Origin: UBA12077 sp963665525
GTDB taxonomy: Bacteria > Bacteroidota > Bacteroidia > Bacteroidales > UBA12077
Assembly: GCA_963665525.1 (NCBI GenBank)
Contig: OY762280.1
Location: forward strand, 1,488,001 to 1,552,000
Length of the DNA stretch: 64,000 bases
Direction of reading: 5' to 3'
Made by a program: the position numbers and the translations under genes
The notes under the pieces: model-generated
The model's database searches: none
What the model was told of the DNA's origin: nothing
The model's input: the letters and a program-made list of their open reading frames with translations, nothing else
In this document: one piece after another, positions 24,616-33,927 of the stretch
Position numbering within the stretch: the stretch's first letter is position 1
Layout: each line of letters starts with the position of its first letter

Positions 24616-26844
24616 ATGAAACTAGCTTTTATTGGAACCTACCCACCACGCGAATGCGGCATTGGTACATTTACACATAATCTTTTTAAATCGATGTTAG
24701 ATGGCGATGAAATCCATGGTAGCACAAATGAAAGTTTTTTAGTGACATTAAACGATAACGACATTAATTATAGATACCCGGAAGAAGTAAAGCTAACTAT
24801 TAGACAAAACCATCAGAGAGATTATTTAAATGCTACTAAATTTATTAATTTGAGTGGTGCCGACCTTTGTATCCTGGAACATGAATTTGGTATTTTTGGT
24901 GGCCAAAACGGAATTTATATTCTCCCTATGTTACATCGTTTGGAGATTCCACTTATTGTAACATTGCATACGATACTCAAAAACCCTTCGTATAACGAAA
25001 AGGCTGTGTTACAAGAAATTTGTAAAATGGCAAATCGTATTGTTGTAATGAGTCATAAAGCAATAGAACTTTTGATTAGTATTTACGATGTTCCCAAAGA
25101 AAAAATCTCTTTTATCGAACATGGAGTGCCAGATATTCAATTTAGTCCAGAGCTGTCAAAAAAAGAATTTAAGCTTGAACATAAGAAAGTGATTCTTACA
25201 TTTGGTTTTGTTGGGCGCAATAAAGGTATTGAAACAGTTATTAAAGCATTACCTGATGTTATAAAAAAGCATCCTAATGTAATGTATATTGTTTTAGGGA
25301 AAACACATCCTAATGTACTACGCCATTCTGGCGAAGAATACCGGATTTTTTTAATGCGTTTAGTTAAAAATCTTCATCTTGAAAAACATGTTATATTTTT
25401 AAATGAGTTTATAGATGAGCAATATTTGTTCAAATATTTATATGCTTGCGATATATACATAACTCCTTATTTAAACGAAGCGCAAATTACAAGCGGAACT
25501 CTTTCATATGCTATTGGAGTAGGAGCAGCGGTAATATCAACACCTTATTGGCATGCAGCTGAATTATTAGACAACGGAAGAGGAAGATTATTTGACTTCA
25601 ATGATTCAGAAAGTCTTTCTCTAATGTTAACAGATCTTTTAGATAATCCAAAAGAATTAAATGAGCTTAAAAGAAAAGCTTATGATTATGGACGCAAAAT
25701 TACCTGGCCAAAAACAGGAGAAAAATATGTTAATCTTGCATTAGATATTTTAAAGGAAGATCCACAGGTCATTAAAAAGAAAGAAACAGTTCTCGACTTC
25801 CTAATTTTGCCTCCTTTTTCTTTGGTGCATATTAACCGTCTTACAGATGATACCGGTATTATTCAACATGCCAAATTTGGTATTCCTAATTTAAAGGAAG
25901 GTTATTGCCTGGATGACAACGCGCGAGCCTTACTAATGGTTTTAATGGCTTACAGGCAAATTAAAAATAATCGGGCACTTGAGTTGTCGCCTGTTTATTT
26001 AAGTTACATTCATTACATGCAAAATGCTGATGGCACATTTCGAAATTTCCTGAGTTTTAGCCGGCAATTTCTGGATGAAATTGGATCTGAAGATTCTTTC
26101 GGGAGAACCATCTGGGCATTAGGCTATCTGTTAGCATATGCGCCCAATGATGCTTATTATCAAACCGGAAAGTTAATGTTTTTTAATGCATCACCTAATT
26201 TCGAAAAATTACAATCAATCAGAAGTATTGCCAATACAATGATAGGTATATGCTATTATCTGAAAAGCAATCCTTCCGACGATTCTATGACAGAAAGACT
26301 TCGCAATATGGCACATGTTCTGATTAAACATTATCGTAACAATGAAACTAAAGATTGGAAATGGTTTGAATCTTTGTTGGCCTACGACAATGGAATTTTA
26401 CCTTTAGCACTATTACATGCTGCAAAAATTCTTAATGATAATGAAATTACCAAGGTTGCGATTGAATCGATGGATTTTCTGACTAAACACACACTTATAG
26501 ATAATTATCTTTCAATTATTGGTAATGAAGAATGGTATGTAAAAGATGGAACCCGTTCGGTTTTTGCTCAGCAACCGGTCGATGCTATGGCTATGATTTT
26601 AATGTATCATCAGGCTTACATCCTTACCAAGGATAAAGAATACATAAATAAATTATATACTTCATTTTTATGGTTTTTAGGTGAGAATGATTTGAGAATT
26701 AGCTTGTATGATTTTGAAACTAAAGGTTGTTGCGATGGTTTTGAAATAGGAGGAGTTAATCGTAACCAGGGAGCTGAAAGTTCATTGGCTTATTTAATTT
26801 CTCATTTAACCGTATTACAAGCTTATGAAGAATTTCATGACTAA
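24616..26844 (+). CDS. GT4 glycosyltransferase fused to an all-alpha glycosidase-like domain
   Basis: In this 742-residue protein, residues 1-385 are a GT-B glycosyltransferase: IGTYPPRECGIGTFTHNL at the N-terminus, LGKTHPNVLRHSGEEYRI, and the family motif region TPYLNEAQITSGTLSYAIG. Residues 395-742 form an (alpha/alpha)6-type domain (GYCLDDNARALLMVLMAY, GSEDSFGRTIWALGYL, AYDNGILPLALLHAAK). Proteins of this layout accompany GH130 mannoside phosphorylase-like enzymes, and one lies at 29424. I infer synthesis and turnover of a mannose-containing glycan. Confidence 0.85.
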   Translation: MKLAFIGTYPPRECGIGTFTHNLFKSMLDGDEIHGSTNESFLVTLNDNDINYRYPEEVKLTIRQNHQRDYLNATKFINLSGADLCILEHEFGIFGGQNGIYILPMLHRLEIPLIVTLHTILKNPSYNEKAVLQEICKMANRIVVMSHKAIELLISIYDVPKEKISFIEHGVPDIQFSPELSKKEFKLEHKKVILTFGFVGRNKGIETVIKALPDVIKKHPNVMYIVLGKTHPNVLRHSGEEYRIFLMRLVKNLHLEKHVIFLNEFIDEQYLFKYLYACDIYITPYLNEAQITSGTLSYAIGVGAAVISTPYWHAAELLDNGRGRLFDFNDSESLSLMLTDLLDNPKELNELKRKAYDYGRKITWPKTGEKYVNLALDILKEDPQVIKKKETVLDFLILPPFSLVHINRLTDDTGIIQHAKFGIPNLKEGYCLDDNARALLMVLMAYRQIKNNRALELSPVYLSYIHYMQNADGTFRNFLSFSRQFLDEIGSEDSFGRTIWALGYLLAYAPNDAYYQTGKLMFFNASPNFEKLQSIRSIANTMIGICYYLKSNPSDDSMTERLRNMAHVLIKHYRNNETKDWKWFESLLAYDNGILPLALLHAAKILNDNEITKVAIESMDFLTKHTLIDNYLSIIGNEEWYVKDGTRSVFAQQPVDAMAMILMYHQAYILTKDKEYINKLYTSFLWFLGENDLRISLYDFETKGCCDGFEIGGVNRNQGAESSLAYLISHLTVLQAYEEFHD

Positions 26845-26854
26845 GAATAGTAAT

Positions 26855-26881
26855 AAAAAATCCCGTTTTTAACGGGATTTA
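26855..26881. terminator. Bidirectional terminator
   Basis: AAAAAATCCCG and CGGGATTT form a GC-rich stem with a TTTTTAA loop, flanked by A and T runs. It serves the GT4 gene (+) and the convergent csp gene (-). Confidence 0.8.
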
Positions 26882-26901
26882 AGAATACTATAATTAAATA
26901 C

Positions 26902-27093
26902 TTAAGCAAGTTTAACGTTTACTGCATTTAATCCTTTTTTACCTTTCTCCAGCTCAAAAATAACTTCGTCATTCTCTTTTATACTTTCTTTTAAACCATC
27001 TGAATGTACATAATATTCATTGGTTGAATTTGAGTCTTTAATGAATCCAAATCCTTTGGATTCATTGAAAAATTTTACTGTTCCTTTGCTCAT
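26902..27093 (-). CDS. CspA-family cold-shock protein
   Basis: This 63-residue single cold-shock domain has GTVKFFNESKGFGFIKD (RNP1) and EYYVHSDGL (RNP2, with Tyr in place of Phe). It ends GKKGLNAVNVKL. It is closest in layout to the domain of the 149-aa CSD protein and is the second stand-alone csp in the window. It is first in a run of minus-strand stress-type genes. Confidence 0.92.
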   Translation of the reverse strand: MSKGTVKFFNESKGFGFIKDSNSTNEYYVHSDGLKESIKENDEVIFELEKGKKGLNAVNVKLA

Positions 27094-27154
27094 AATATTG
27101 ATATTAATTAAATGAAAGCTAGTTATTATGATGTTAAAACTAACTCTATTGTGA

Positions 27155-27358
27155 TTACTGAATATTTTTTTTTGTTATTTTTTCTTTAAAAATTACATAC
27201 TTCTCTGATAATTGTTTGTTGAATAAGAGTCTTACTACAATAATAAATATTGCTACAAAGAGCAGCATATTAATAACCCCTGATGTATTAAAACCAAAGA
27301 AGATAATTGCCCAGATAATGATTAATAATCCTGCTATGACATATAAGGCGTTTTTCAT
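27155..27358 (-). CDS. Small two-TM membrane protein, lmo0937/DUF5670-like
   Basis: This 67-residue protein has two hydrophobic segments (about 4-22 and 29-46): YVIAGLLIIIWAIIFFGF and INMLLFVAIFIIVVRLLF. It has a basic tail of about 20 residues. Two shorter paralogues lie at 28223 and 32285. The pattern matches the lmo0937-type small membrane proteins found in stress loci. The role is unknown. Confidence 0.75.
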   Translation of the reverse strand: MKNALYVIAGLLIIIWAIIFFGFNTSGVINMLLFVAIFIIVVRLLFNKQLSEKYVIFKEKITKKNIQ

Positions 27359-27376
27359 GATTAATAATTTTGTTTG

Positions 27377-27632
27377 TTAAAAATGTTTAATTCGATATAT
27401 TTTTTTTGTTGGTATAATTAATACCGGAATTTTAGAATTCATTAATACTTTTTCTGTAACACTGACAATTGCTATATTTTCGAACCATTTTCTACTATGC
27501 TCCCATTATTATAAGGTAAGCTTTAACTTCTTGAACTGTTTTTAATAGTGAATCTGCAGAATCACCTTCCTTAACTATTGTTTCTATATTTGTATTCCCT
27601 AAATATTCTTTTGATTTATTTAGAAACTCTTG
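27377..27632 (-). pseudogene. Universal stress protein remnant
   Basis: On the minus strand the translation reads EFLNKSKEYLGNTNIETIV, then KEGDSADSLLKTVQEVKAYL and IIMGA. A frameshift follows, then SRKWFENIAIVSVTEKVL and IPVLIIPTKK. It aligns with the C-terminal half of the intact UspA at 31799. The N-terminal half is missing. Confidence 0.75.
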
Positions 27633-27713
27633 AGATTAGTATTTTTCTCATCTCAAAGATGTTTTTGTTGATTAATAATTCTACAAAAGAGTTTAATTGA
27701 ATCTTAACTCTAC

Positions 27714-28088
27714 TTATTTTTTAACAGTAAAGTTTTTAAGAGCTGTTCCAAGATTATTTAGATCACTATTGAGTTCGTTTTTAAAAGACTTCCATTGGTC
27801 TTTTTTTTCTAGCTTAAAATCATTTAATTTCTTTTTTAATTCAGATCCTTTTTGTTCCAATTCTTTTACTTTTTCTTGATACCTTGCTTGATCTTTTTCA
27901 ATATTATTTTCAATTTTGACTTTAAGTTGAGCAATTCTTTCTTCAATAGAAGCAATCTTTTGTTCAGAGTCTTTTTTAAATTGTTGTATAGAATCTTTTA
28001 TTTCTTTTGGTATTTCGTGCATGGCTTCAGATGCTGCAGCCTTTGTTTCTTTTGCTTTTGTTCGCACTTTATCCATTTTTTCTTTCAT
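27714..28088 (-). CDS. Coiled-coil protein, cytoplasmic paralogue
   Basis: This 124-residue protein is almost wholly helical and charged: RTKAKETKAAASEAMHEI at the start, a heptad-rich centre (QKIASIEERIAQLKVKIEN) and the C-terminal SDLNNLGTALKNFTVKK. The last 25 residues and the central helix are shared with the lipoprotein at 28486, but this copy has no signal peptide. They may form a coiled-coil family with one envelope-anchored and one soluble member. No known function. Confidence 0.7.
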   Translation of the reverse strand: MKEKMDKVRTKAKETKAAASEAMHEIPKEIKDSIQQFKKDSEQKIASIEERIAQLKVKIENNIEKDQARYQEKVKELEQKGSELKKKLNDFKLEKKDQWKSFKNELNSDLNNLGTALKNFTVKK

Positions 28089-28222
28089 GATGATTTTTTT
28101 AAATTGGATTATAAACCTTTACTTTTATCTGTTAAGCTGAAACTATAGCAGAACTCTGCCAACTAGTAACATCTTAAATCATTAGAAATGTAGGTTTTAT
28201 TAGTTTTATTAAAAACTAGGAA

Positions 28223-28384
28223 CTATTTTTTTGATAATTTTCTATCAAAAAGTACTCTTATAAGTACAATAATTCCAGCTATTATTAATAGAGCATGTAC
28301 AAATGCAGATGCATTAAAACTGAAAAAAATAATGCCCCAAATTATTACTAACAATCCGGCTATTATATAAAGTAAATTTTTCAT
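28223..28384 (-). CDS. Small two-TM membrane protein, second copy
   Basis: This 53-residue ORF starts at the ATG complementary to 28382-28384: MKNLLYIIAGLLVIIWGI, then FFSFNASAFVHALLIIA and a short basic end (FDRKLSKK). It is strongly similar to the proteins at 27155 and 32285. It is too short for many gene callers, but conservation across three copies supports it. Confidence 0.7.
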   Translation of the reverse strand: MKNLLYIIAGLLVIIWGIIFFSFNASAFVHALLIIAGIIVLIRVLFDRKLSKK

Positions 28385-28485
28385 GACAATTTTATTAATT
28401 AGTTAATTTTTTAAATATTCTTTTATGATAAGACTCATAAAAAAAAGGAGAAAGGTCCAATATTGCTATTGGACAATTGATTTTA

Positions 28486-28911
28486 TTAATCTTTAACTAC
28501 AAAATTTTTCAATGCTGTCCCAAGATCATTCATGTCACCGCTGAATTCCTCTTTAAAAGCATCCCAATTTTCGGCTTGTTCTTCATTAAAATCACTCAAT
28601 TTTCTTTTCAAATCGGTGTTTTTTTGTTCTAACTCAGCCAATTTCTTTTCAGATGTGGCTTTTATTTCTTTCTTTTCGGTTGCTATTTTAGATTTTAAAT
28701 CAGCAATCTTTTGCTCATTAGTTTTAATCTTTTGCTCAGATTCTTTTTTAAACTGTATAATTGAATCTTTAATTGCCTGGTTAAGTTCCTGTTTAGCCTC
28801 CACAACATTTTCCTTTGCCTGTTTAACTTTTCCTCCAGATAACTGGCAGCTAATTAGTGTTGTTCCTGCAATAAATATACTTATGGCAAAAATTAAAATT
28901 GTTTTTTTCAT
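28486..28911 (-). CDS. Coiled-coil lipoprotein
   Basis: This 141-residue protein has a signal peptide and lipobox (TLISC, Cys22). A long heptad-repeat helix follows (about 30-115: QAKENVVEAKQELNQAIKD, QKIKTNEQKIADLKSKI, ELEQKNTDLKRKLSDF). The C-terminal SGDMNDLGTALKNFVVKD is shared with the protein at 27714. It is probably anchored to a membrane facing the periplasm. The role is unknown; the setting among UspA, csp and tiny membrane proteins suggests envelope stress. Confidence 0.75.
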   Translation of the reverse strand: MKKTILIFAISIFIAGTTLISCQLSGGKVKQAKENVVEAKQELNQAIKDSIIQFKKESEQKIKTNEQKIADLKSKIATEKKEIKATSEKKLAELEQKNTDLKRKLSDFNEEQAENWDAFKEEFSGDMNDLGTALKNFVVKD

Positions 28912-29070
28912 GATATTCCTTAATTTTTTTCAAGTAAAACTATTTTTACTATAATACAAAGGTATAACTCTCAAGTATGAAACACGTTACACAACTCTGA
29001 TAATAAGTTACATCTTTCACACTTTAGCCTAACATGAATGATATACAAATCAATAATAGGGAGTATTAGT

Positions 29071-29270
29071 CTACCATTTTCTTTTAGCTACAAACAATCC
29101 AATAACAAAGCCAATTGCTACACTAATAAGTATCTGTGGCCAATTCAATTCTACATAAATTGAAGAATTCTCATTATGCATCATTCCCCCTCCAAGCAGA
29201 ATTATGATAATTACAATAATTGCAATGGAAATTACATAAACTATGGTTTGTTTTTAACTCTTTTTCCCAT
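29071..29270 (-). pseudogene. Small membrane protein gene with frameshift
   Basis: An ATG at 29270 (MGKRVKNKP) is followed by a stop. A shift of frame continues as IVYVISIAIIVIIIILLGGG, MMHNENSSIYVELNWPQ and a second TM segment ending FVAKRKW at 29071. Together they would make a two-TM protein of about 66 residues. It could be decayed, or the shift could be a sequencing error in the nearby homopolymers. Confidence 0.4.
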
Positions 29271-29423
29271 TTTACTCTGATTTTTGCCTTCTAAACGAAT
29301 TAGGCATGATATAATACGAAGTTAGGGTTAATTGAAAAGGAAAGCCTTACATAAATATGAGAATAGCTTGCATTATTCTCATGTTATAGTGTAACCATAT
29401 CAGTTTAATGTATCCTAATTTTA

Positions 29424-30896
29424 TTAGTTCGAATCTTTTAATGCCGCTATAAGTTCTTTTAAGTTAACAGTTGCATAAGTGGATGCATAATCTGACATGG
29501 CATAAGGTAATATCAAATCATTATTGTGAATCATTGATCCACAGGAGTAAACCACATTAGGGACATATCCTTCTCGTTCATCAGTATTGGAAATTAACAA
29601 AGGAGATTTAAGTCTACCAATTTCTTTTTCCGGGTTCTCAAGATCAAACAACGATGCCCCGAGAACATACTCTCGTACAGGACCAACTCCGTGGGTAATT
29701 ACTAACCACCCCTCGCTGGTTTCAATGGGAGAGCCACAATTTCCTATTTGAACAAATTCCCATGAAAATTTAGGTCTTTGCAGTAATTTTGCTTCACGCC
29801 AAATAGAAATTTGATCCGAAAAAGCAATGTAATTATTGTATCCATCAAGACGACAGAGCATAGCGTATTTTCCATTTATCTTTCTTGGAAATAATGCCAT
29901 CCCTTTATTTTGTGCAATTTCGCCATGGACAGGAATTATTTTAAAATGATAGAAATCTTTAGTAGAAAGCATTTTAGGTAATATTCTAGAGCCATCGTAA
30001 GCAGTATAGGTAGCATAATAAGTTACTTCATTTTTTTTATCCATAAACTTTACGAAACGGGCATCTTCAATCCCATTCTTTTCATTTACTGATACCGGGA
30101 AAATTACCCTTTCGGAGATATTGGTATCTAAAGAAAAATCGAGCTCATAATGCGAAGAAGCAAGCCACATGATTTGATTGAAAAGCAATTCTTTATCAGA
30201 AGCCAGGTGAATAGTTTTTCTGGCTTCTTCAATGCATTTTCGAAGCTCGCCATAAGTGAAATGTTCATTGAGTTTATCCAAAACCAGATCTGACGGAATT
30301 ATGGTATGAAAACTCTGCATTTCATCCAATTTACTTTTAAAAGTTTTCTTAGTATAAATATGATGTTTTATTTGTCTTGCCTCTTCAAGCATATTTCCAA
30401 CAGGTTCAACTAAAAGATCACTATTTTTATCCAATATTCCAGTACGGAAAACAATCGAAGAAATATGTCCTTCGCCGGTTGCTCTGAAACTAATAATTAC
30501 TCTTTTTTCATTATTACGTATTCCAGATTGATCGGGATGTTCAATCATTGAAGGGTTAAAAAAGGCTGCAGCTTCAATTGAGTATTCCATGGTAAAATAG
30601 GAACCAATTAAAATCTTTTGTGAATAATCCAAGGTATCAGGATCTATGTTTATTTGTTTTAATATGTGGGTGATTTTATCAAAATGTCGTTCGAAAATTT
30701 TTGAGATATTTCGATGGCGCATAGAATAATCGTTTAAAATTGAATTTAATGAAAGAGCTACGTTATCTTTTGTCATACCTAGTACTAAACGTATAGTATT
30801 AATTGCTCTTTCGTTATTTGTGTAAAGGAAACGCGCAATTACTCTTGTAGAATCCGGGATAAAACTTATATCATTTCTGTTAATAGTTATTTGCAT
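29424..30896 (-). CDS. GH130-family beta-mannoside phosphorylase/hydrolase-like protein
   Basis: This 490-residue protein has a GH130 five-bladed propeller in about residues 170-490, with recognisable blade motifs: NGIEDARFVKFMDK, GMALFPRKINGKYAML, YNNYIAFSDQISIWREA, GNCGSPIETSEGWLVITHG and LPYAMSDYASTYATVNL. The first 170 residues are an added N-terminal domain. GH130 enzymes phosphorolyse or hydrolyse beta-mannosides. It pairs with the GT4 protein at 24616, giving a likely glycan synthesis/turnover pair. Phosphorylase versus hydrolase cannot be decided here. Confidence 0.85.
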   Translation of the reverse strand: MQITINRNDISFIPDSTRVIARFLYTNNERAINTIRLVLGMTKDNVALSLNSILNDYSMRHRNISKIFERHFDKITHILKQINIDPDTLDYSQKILIGSYFTMEYSIEAAAFFNPSMIEHPDQSGIRNNEKRVIISFRATGEGHISSIVFRTGILDKNSDLLVEPVGNMLEEARQIKHHIYTKKTFKSKLDEMQSFHTIIPSDLVLDKLNEHFTYGELRKCIEEARKTIHLASDKELLFNQIMWLASSHYELDFSLDTNISERVIFPVSVNEKNGIEDARFVKFMDKKNEVTYYATYTAYDGSRILPKMLSTKDFYHFKIIPVHGEIAQNKGMALFPRKINGKYAMLCRLDGYNNYIAFSDQISIWREAKLLQRPKFSWEFVQIGNCGSPIETSEGWLVITHGVGPVREYVLGASLFDLENPEKEIGRLKSPLLISNTDEREGYVPNVVYSCGSMIHNNDLILPYAMSDYASTYATVNLKELIAALKDSN

Positions 30897-31080
30897 TAGT
30901 TTATTTTATTTAAGATTATAGAGAAACTTTCATACGCCTACTTTTTTATATCTAGCATCAAGAATAACACATGTGGGCTTATTAGTTAATCTTAAATGAT
31001 GAGATGTATATTCGTGAATTATTCCCGACTAGATATTTCTAACTGTAGTTGATTATATATAATTAAATGAAATACTTTTT

Positions 31081-31794
31081 TCAATAGCACAAGCCTTTTA
31101 TTAATGATATTTTTACACTTGTAATGTGATTTTCTTCCTTATAGACTTCATTTTTCCACTTCAAATGATTTAATTTTAATCCATCTAAATTCTTGAGTAA
31201 ATCACTGTTCCATTTCTTAACTTGTTTTAAGTCTTTCGAACCATAGCTAAAGTAGAGTTTTACTTTATGTTTTATTTTATTATCTATTTGTTTATAAACT
31301 TTGGGATTAACCATATTTATTAAAGGAGTGGGGCTCGAAGCAATATATTTATCAAATGTATCCATTTGTTTAATTAAAGTATAAATTGCAAACCCTCCGG
31401 CATACGAATGTCCAAATAATATTCTTTGATCTATTATTAAATCTGCTTCAATTTTCGGGATTAACTCATTAATTATAAAATCAAGGAACTTGTTTGGTTC
31501 TTTTTTTGGAAGCATGTCTCTTCTGCGGTTTTTATTTACTATCCCAATTACTATTAATGATTTACTAAATTGTTCCTTTAATATAAGTTCATATCTGTTG
31601 CTCGATGATTCTCCATCGAGCATGTAAAGTATTGAAACAGAATCTGCCTGGTTTATAGTTCCAGGTATGAAAACTAACACTTCTCTTTTTTCATTTAGAA
31701 CTTCAGAGTTTATAGTAACCGTGTCAATGTAATAATCTATTGCATTTGCTGTAATTGATATAAATATTACTAATATGGTTAACACTTTCTTCAT
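31081..31794 (-). CDS. Secreted alpha/beta-hydrolase esterase (IroE/Fes-like)
   Basis: This 237-residue protein has a signal peptide (1-18, ending ANA). A putative esterase fold follows: REVLVFIPGTINQADSVSIL, LYMLDGESSS, the nucleophile elbow LFGHSYAGGFAIY, and an Asp region SYGSKDLKQ with a His near EENHITS. The family cleaves esters of siderophores or sugars; the substrate is unknown. It lies 4 bp after the UspA gene on the same strand, so the two are co-transcribed. Confidence 0.85.
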   Translation of the reverse strand: MKKVLTILVIFISITANAIDYYIDTVTINSEVLNEKREVLVFIPGTINQADSVSILYMLDGESSSNRYELILKEQFSKSLIVIGIVNKNRRRDMLPKKEPNKFLDFIINELIPKIEADLIIDQRILFGHSYAGGFAIYTLIKQMDTFDKYIASSPTPLINMVNPKVYKQIDNKIKHKVKLYFSYGSKDLKQVKKWNSDLLKNLDGLKLNHLKWKNEVYKEENHITSVKISLIKGLCY

Positions 31795-31798
31795 ATAA

Positions 31799-32272
31799 TC
31801 ATTCCCTTTTCATTATTGGTATAACTAATGTAGGTATTAAAGAAGTATTTAAAATCTCTTGTGTAGTGCTGCCAATTACTTTATTCTCTGACCAATTTCT
31901 ACTTTGAGAACCTATAATAATAAGATCGGCATTTAATTCTTTCGCAGTTTCAATTATTATAGTATTGGATTTACCTTTCTTTACTAAAGTATGTATTTTT
32001 TTCCCCCCAAGATGAAATTTTATATTTTCTAGAAAGTCATATGCTAACTCTTCTGCAGCAATTTGTTTCTCTGCGCGTTTTGTATTAATATTCATATGAC
32101 CTGCAAAGAAGCCTTTTATTACAATATTGCCTACACTAGAATAAATGTCTAAATTAGATATTGAATGAAGAAATATTATTTCTGCATTCATATCTTTTGC
32201 TATTAAAAATCCAGTTTCAGCAACTTTTAAAGCACTAGTATCATAATCAAGAGCAATTAAAATATTTTTCAT
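31799..32272 (-). CDS. Universal stress protein (UspA family)
   Basis: This 157-residue single Usp domain starts MKNILIALDYDTSALKVAE and ends with the nucleotide-binding motif LIIIGSQSRNWSENKVIGST then TQEILNTSLIPTLVIP. The Gly-rich loop is partly altered (GSQSRNW in place of GxxGxx(9)GS). It may bind ATP/AMP and respond to stress. The remnant at 27377 is its decayed paralogue. Confidence 0.9.
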   Translation of the reverse strand: MKNILIALDYDTSALKVAETGFLIAKDMNAEIIFLHSISNLDIYSSVGNIVIKGFFAGHMNINTKRAEKQIAAEELAYDFLENIKFHLGGKKIHTLVKKGKSNTIIIETAKELNADLIIIGSQSRNWSENKVIGSTTQEILNTSLIPTLVIPIMKRE

Positions 32273-32284
32273 TAGTCTGAAAAG

Positions 32285-32446
32285 TTATTTGGTTAACTGT
32301 TTTTTATTTAAAAGAAATCTAATAAATATAACTACTCCTGCTAAAAGCAGAATAACATGAACTGTTGCAGAAGTATCAAAGCTTATGACAATTATGCCCC
32401 ATATAATTATGAGTAAAACGGCTATAATATATAGTAAGTTTTTCAT
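32285..32446 (-). CDS. Small two-TM membrane protein, third copy
   Basis: This 53-residue ORF runs from the ATG complementary to 32444-32446: MKNLLYIIAVLLIIIWGI, then VISFDTSATVHVILLLAG and the end LLNKKQLTK. It lies 12 bp upstream of the UspA gene, so it is probably first in the Usp-esterase transcript. It is similar to the copies at 27155 and 28223. Confidence 0.7.
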   Translation of the reverse strand: MKNLLYIIAVLLIIIWGIIVISFDTSATVHVILLLAGVVIFIRFLLNKKQLTK

Positions 32447-32692
32447 GATATTATTTTTTAATTAATAAACATAAATTATAATGATCAAGTTATGTATTTT
32501 AATTACTATATGTGTTACAATACTTTGATTATAAGTTATAACATTCTCACATTTGTATTAATAATGGTTTTATGAAAAATAGTTTGAATGCAATTAGAAC
32601 TGAAAAACTTCTGGTTTCCTGGAAGTTTTTTATTGTCAGTAAGCCCGACTGAGTTCAAAAGCCGAAAAGTTATATTTCTTAATCTCGTGTAA

Positions 32693-33448
32693 TTATCTGT
32701 TAGCCCGAGCTATATGCTTTTCTTTATTTCTAACGTAAATTAACTTAGACTTCCCTCTTTGACTTTCTCTTTGCTCAATTTCAAATTTGCCAATTGAATG
32801 GATTAAAGGTGTCAACTTTTGAAAACCATAGTTTCTAGGATCAAAGTTAGGTCGTTTCTTTTGTAATAAGCTTCCAACATCGCCTAAAAATGCCCACCCA
32901 TCATCATCAGATAAGTCTGTAATTGTTGTTACTATTAATTTTATCTCATTTTGACTTATTTTATCAAATGTTTCCTTATCCAATTCCTTCTCATCCCCAG
33001 AAGCTTTTTCTTTTGTTTTGGTCTTCAGAATTTCAATGTATATAAATTTGTCACACGCTACAATAAATGGATTTGGAGTCTTTTTCTCACCAATTCCAAT
33101 TACTTGCATACCAGCCTCTCTTAAACGAGTTGCTAATCTGGTAAAATCACTGTCACTTGATACGATACAAAATCCGCTCACTTTTTCTGAATATAAAATA
33201 TCCATAGCATCAATTATCATCGCAGAATCTGTAGCATTCTTTCCTGATGTATAGCCATACTGTTGGATTGGAGTAATCGCATTTTCTAAAAGTATGTTTT
33301 TCCATTTAGATAAATTAGGTTTAGTCCAATCTCCATAAATTCTTTTAATAGTTGGATTACCATATTTAGTAATTTCTTCAATCATTTCTTTCACAAAAGT
33401 TGATGGTATATTATCACCATCAATTAATACAGCTAAATTTATATTCAT
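32693..33448 (-). CDS. NYN-domain (LabA-like) protein with OST-HTH/LOTUS C-terminus
   Basis: This 251-residue protein has an N-terminal PIN-like NYN nuclease domain (1-145) with acidic catalytic positions: AVLIDGDNIPS (Asp10, Asp12), KNATDSAMIIDAMD and CIVSSDSDFTRLATRLRE. A C-terminal OST-HTH/LOTUS RNA-binding domain (about 165-240) shows SDDDGWAFLGDVGSLLQKK and FQKLTPLIHSIGKFEIEQR. It is a predicted RNase acting on RNA bound by the LOTUS domain. It is monocistronic and transcribed away from the array head at 33687. Confidence 0.9.
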   Translation of the reverse strand: MNINLAVLIDGDNIPSTFVKEMIEEITKYGNPTIKRIYGDWTKPNLSKWKNILLENAITPIQQYGYTSGKNATDSAMIIDAMDILYSEKVSGFCIVSSDSDFTRLATRLREAGMQVIGIGEKKTPNPFIVACDKFIYIEILKTKTKEKASGDEKELDKETFDKISQNEIKLIVTTITDLSDDDGWAFLGDVGSLLQKKRPNFDPRNYGFQKLTPLIHSIGKFEIEQRESQRGKSKLIYVRNKEKHIARANR

Positions 33449-33686
33449 TGGTTATAGTTAAGTTCAAATTTTATTTATCTATTGTTGAGATTTTAACTCT
33501 TATTAGAATTACGCATAACGATTGTGTATGCATTATTATTGTTATCCATCTTATTTAGTGGGTTAATAATAATTCTTTATAAGTTAGTATTAATTCTGTA
33601 TTGTTCAAAACATATTTTTCTTCTTTAATATCGACATTTTCTGCAAATTACAATATATTATCTAGAAAAAAAATTAAAATAATTTA

Positions 33687-33834
33687 ACAAACACTTTGGC
33701 AAGACAAGCTTGCCAAAAAGTTTGTAATCCAACCCAATTTTGCTGTAACCAGCAATAAAAAATCCCGACCTTAATACTATTTTTTAGTTTTTCATGTATA
33801 AGTTTTCACCAAACTGACAAGTATAGTGGCATGT
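33687..33834 (+). repeat. Array head element 3 (interrupted by group II intron)
   Basis: The first hairpin has ACAAAC/GTTTGT ends with inner stem TTTGGCAAG/CTTGCCAAA (33687-33725). The second is TTGCTG/CAGCAA (33740-33755). The end reads CCAAACTGACAAGTATAGTG. Intron 2 begins directly after. The 33449-33686 stretch before it holds no gene. Confidence 0.7.
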
Positions 33835-33876
33835 GTCGAGTAGGTAAAGGGGAATTTCACCCCTAAACCTCTCTCA

Positions 33877-33910
33877 GAACCGTACGTGATACTCTCGCAT
33901 CATACGGCTC
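33877..33910 (-). ncRNA. Group II intron domain V, second copy
   Basis: A 34-nt hairpin beginning GAGCCGTATGA and ending CACGTACGGTTC on the minus strand. It differs from copy 1 only in the distal part of the stem-loop, and the ribozyme core looks intact. Confidence 0.88.
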
Positions 33911-33927
33911 TTCATGATGAAGACGCT

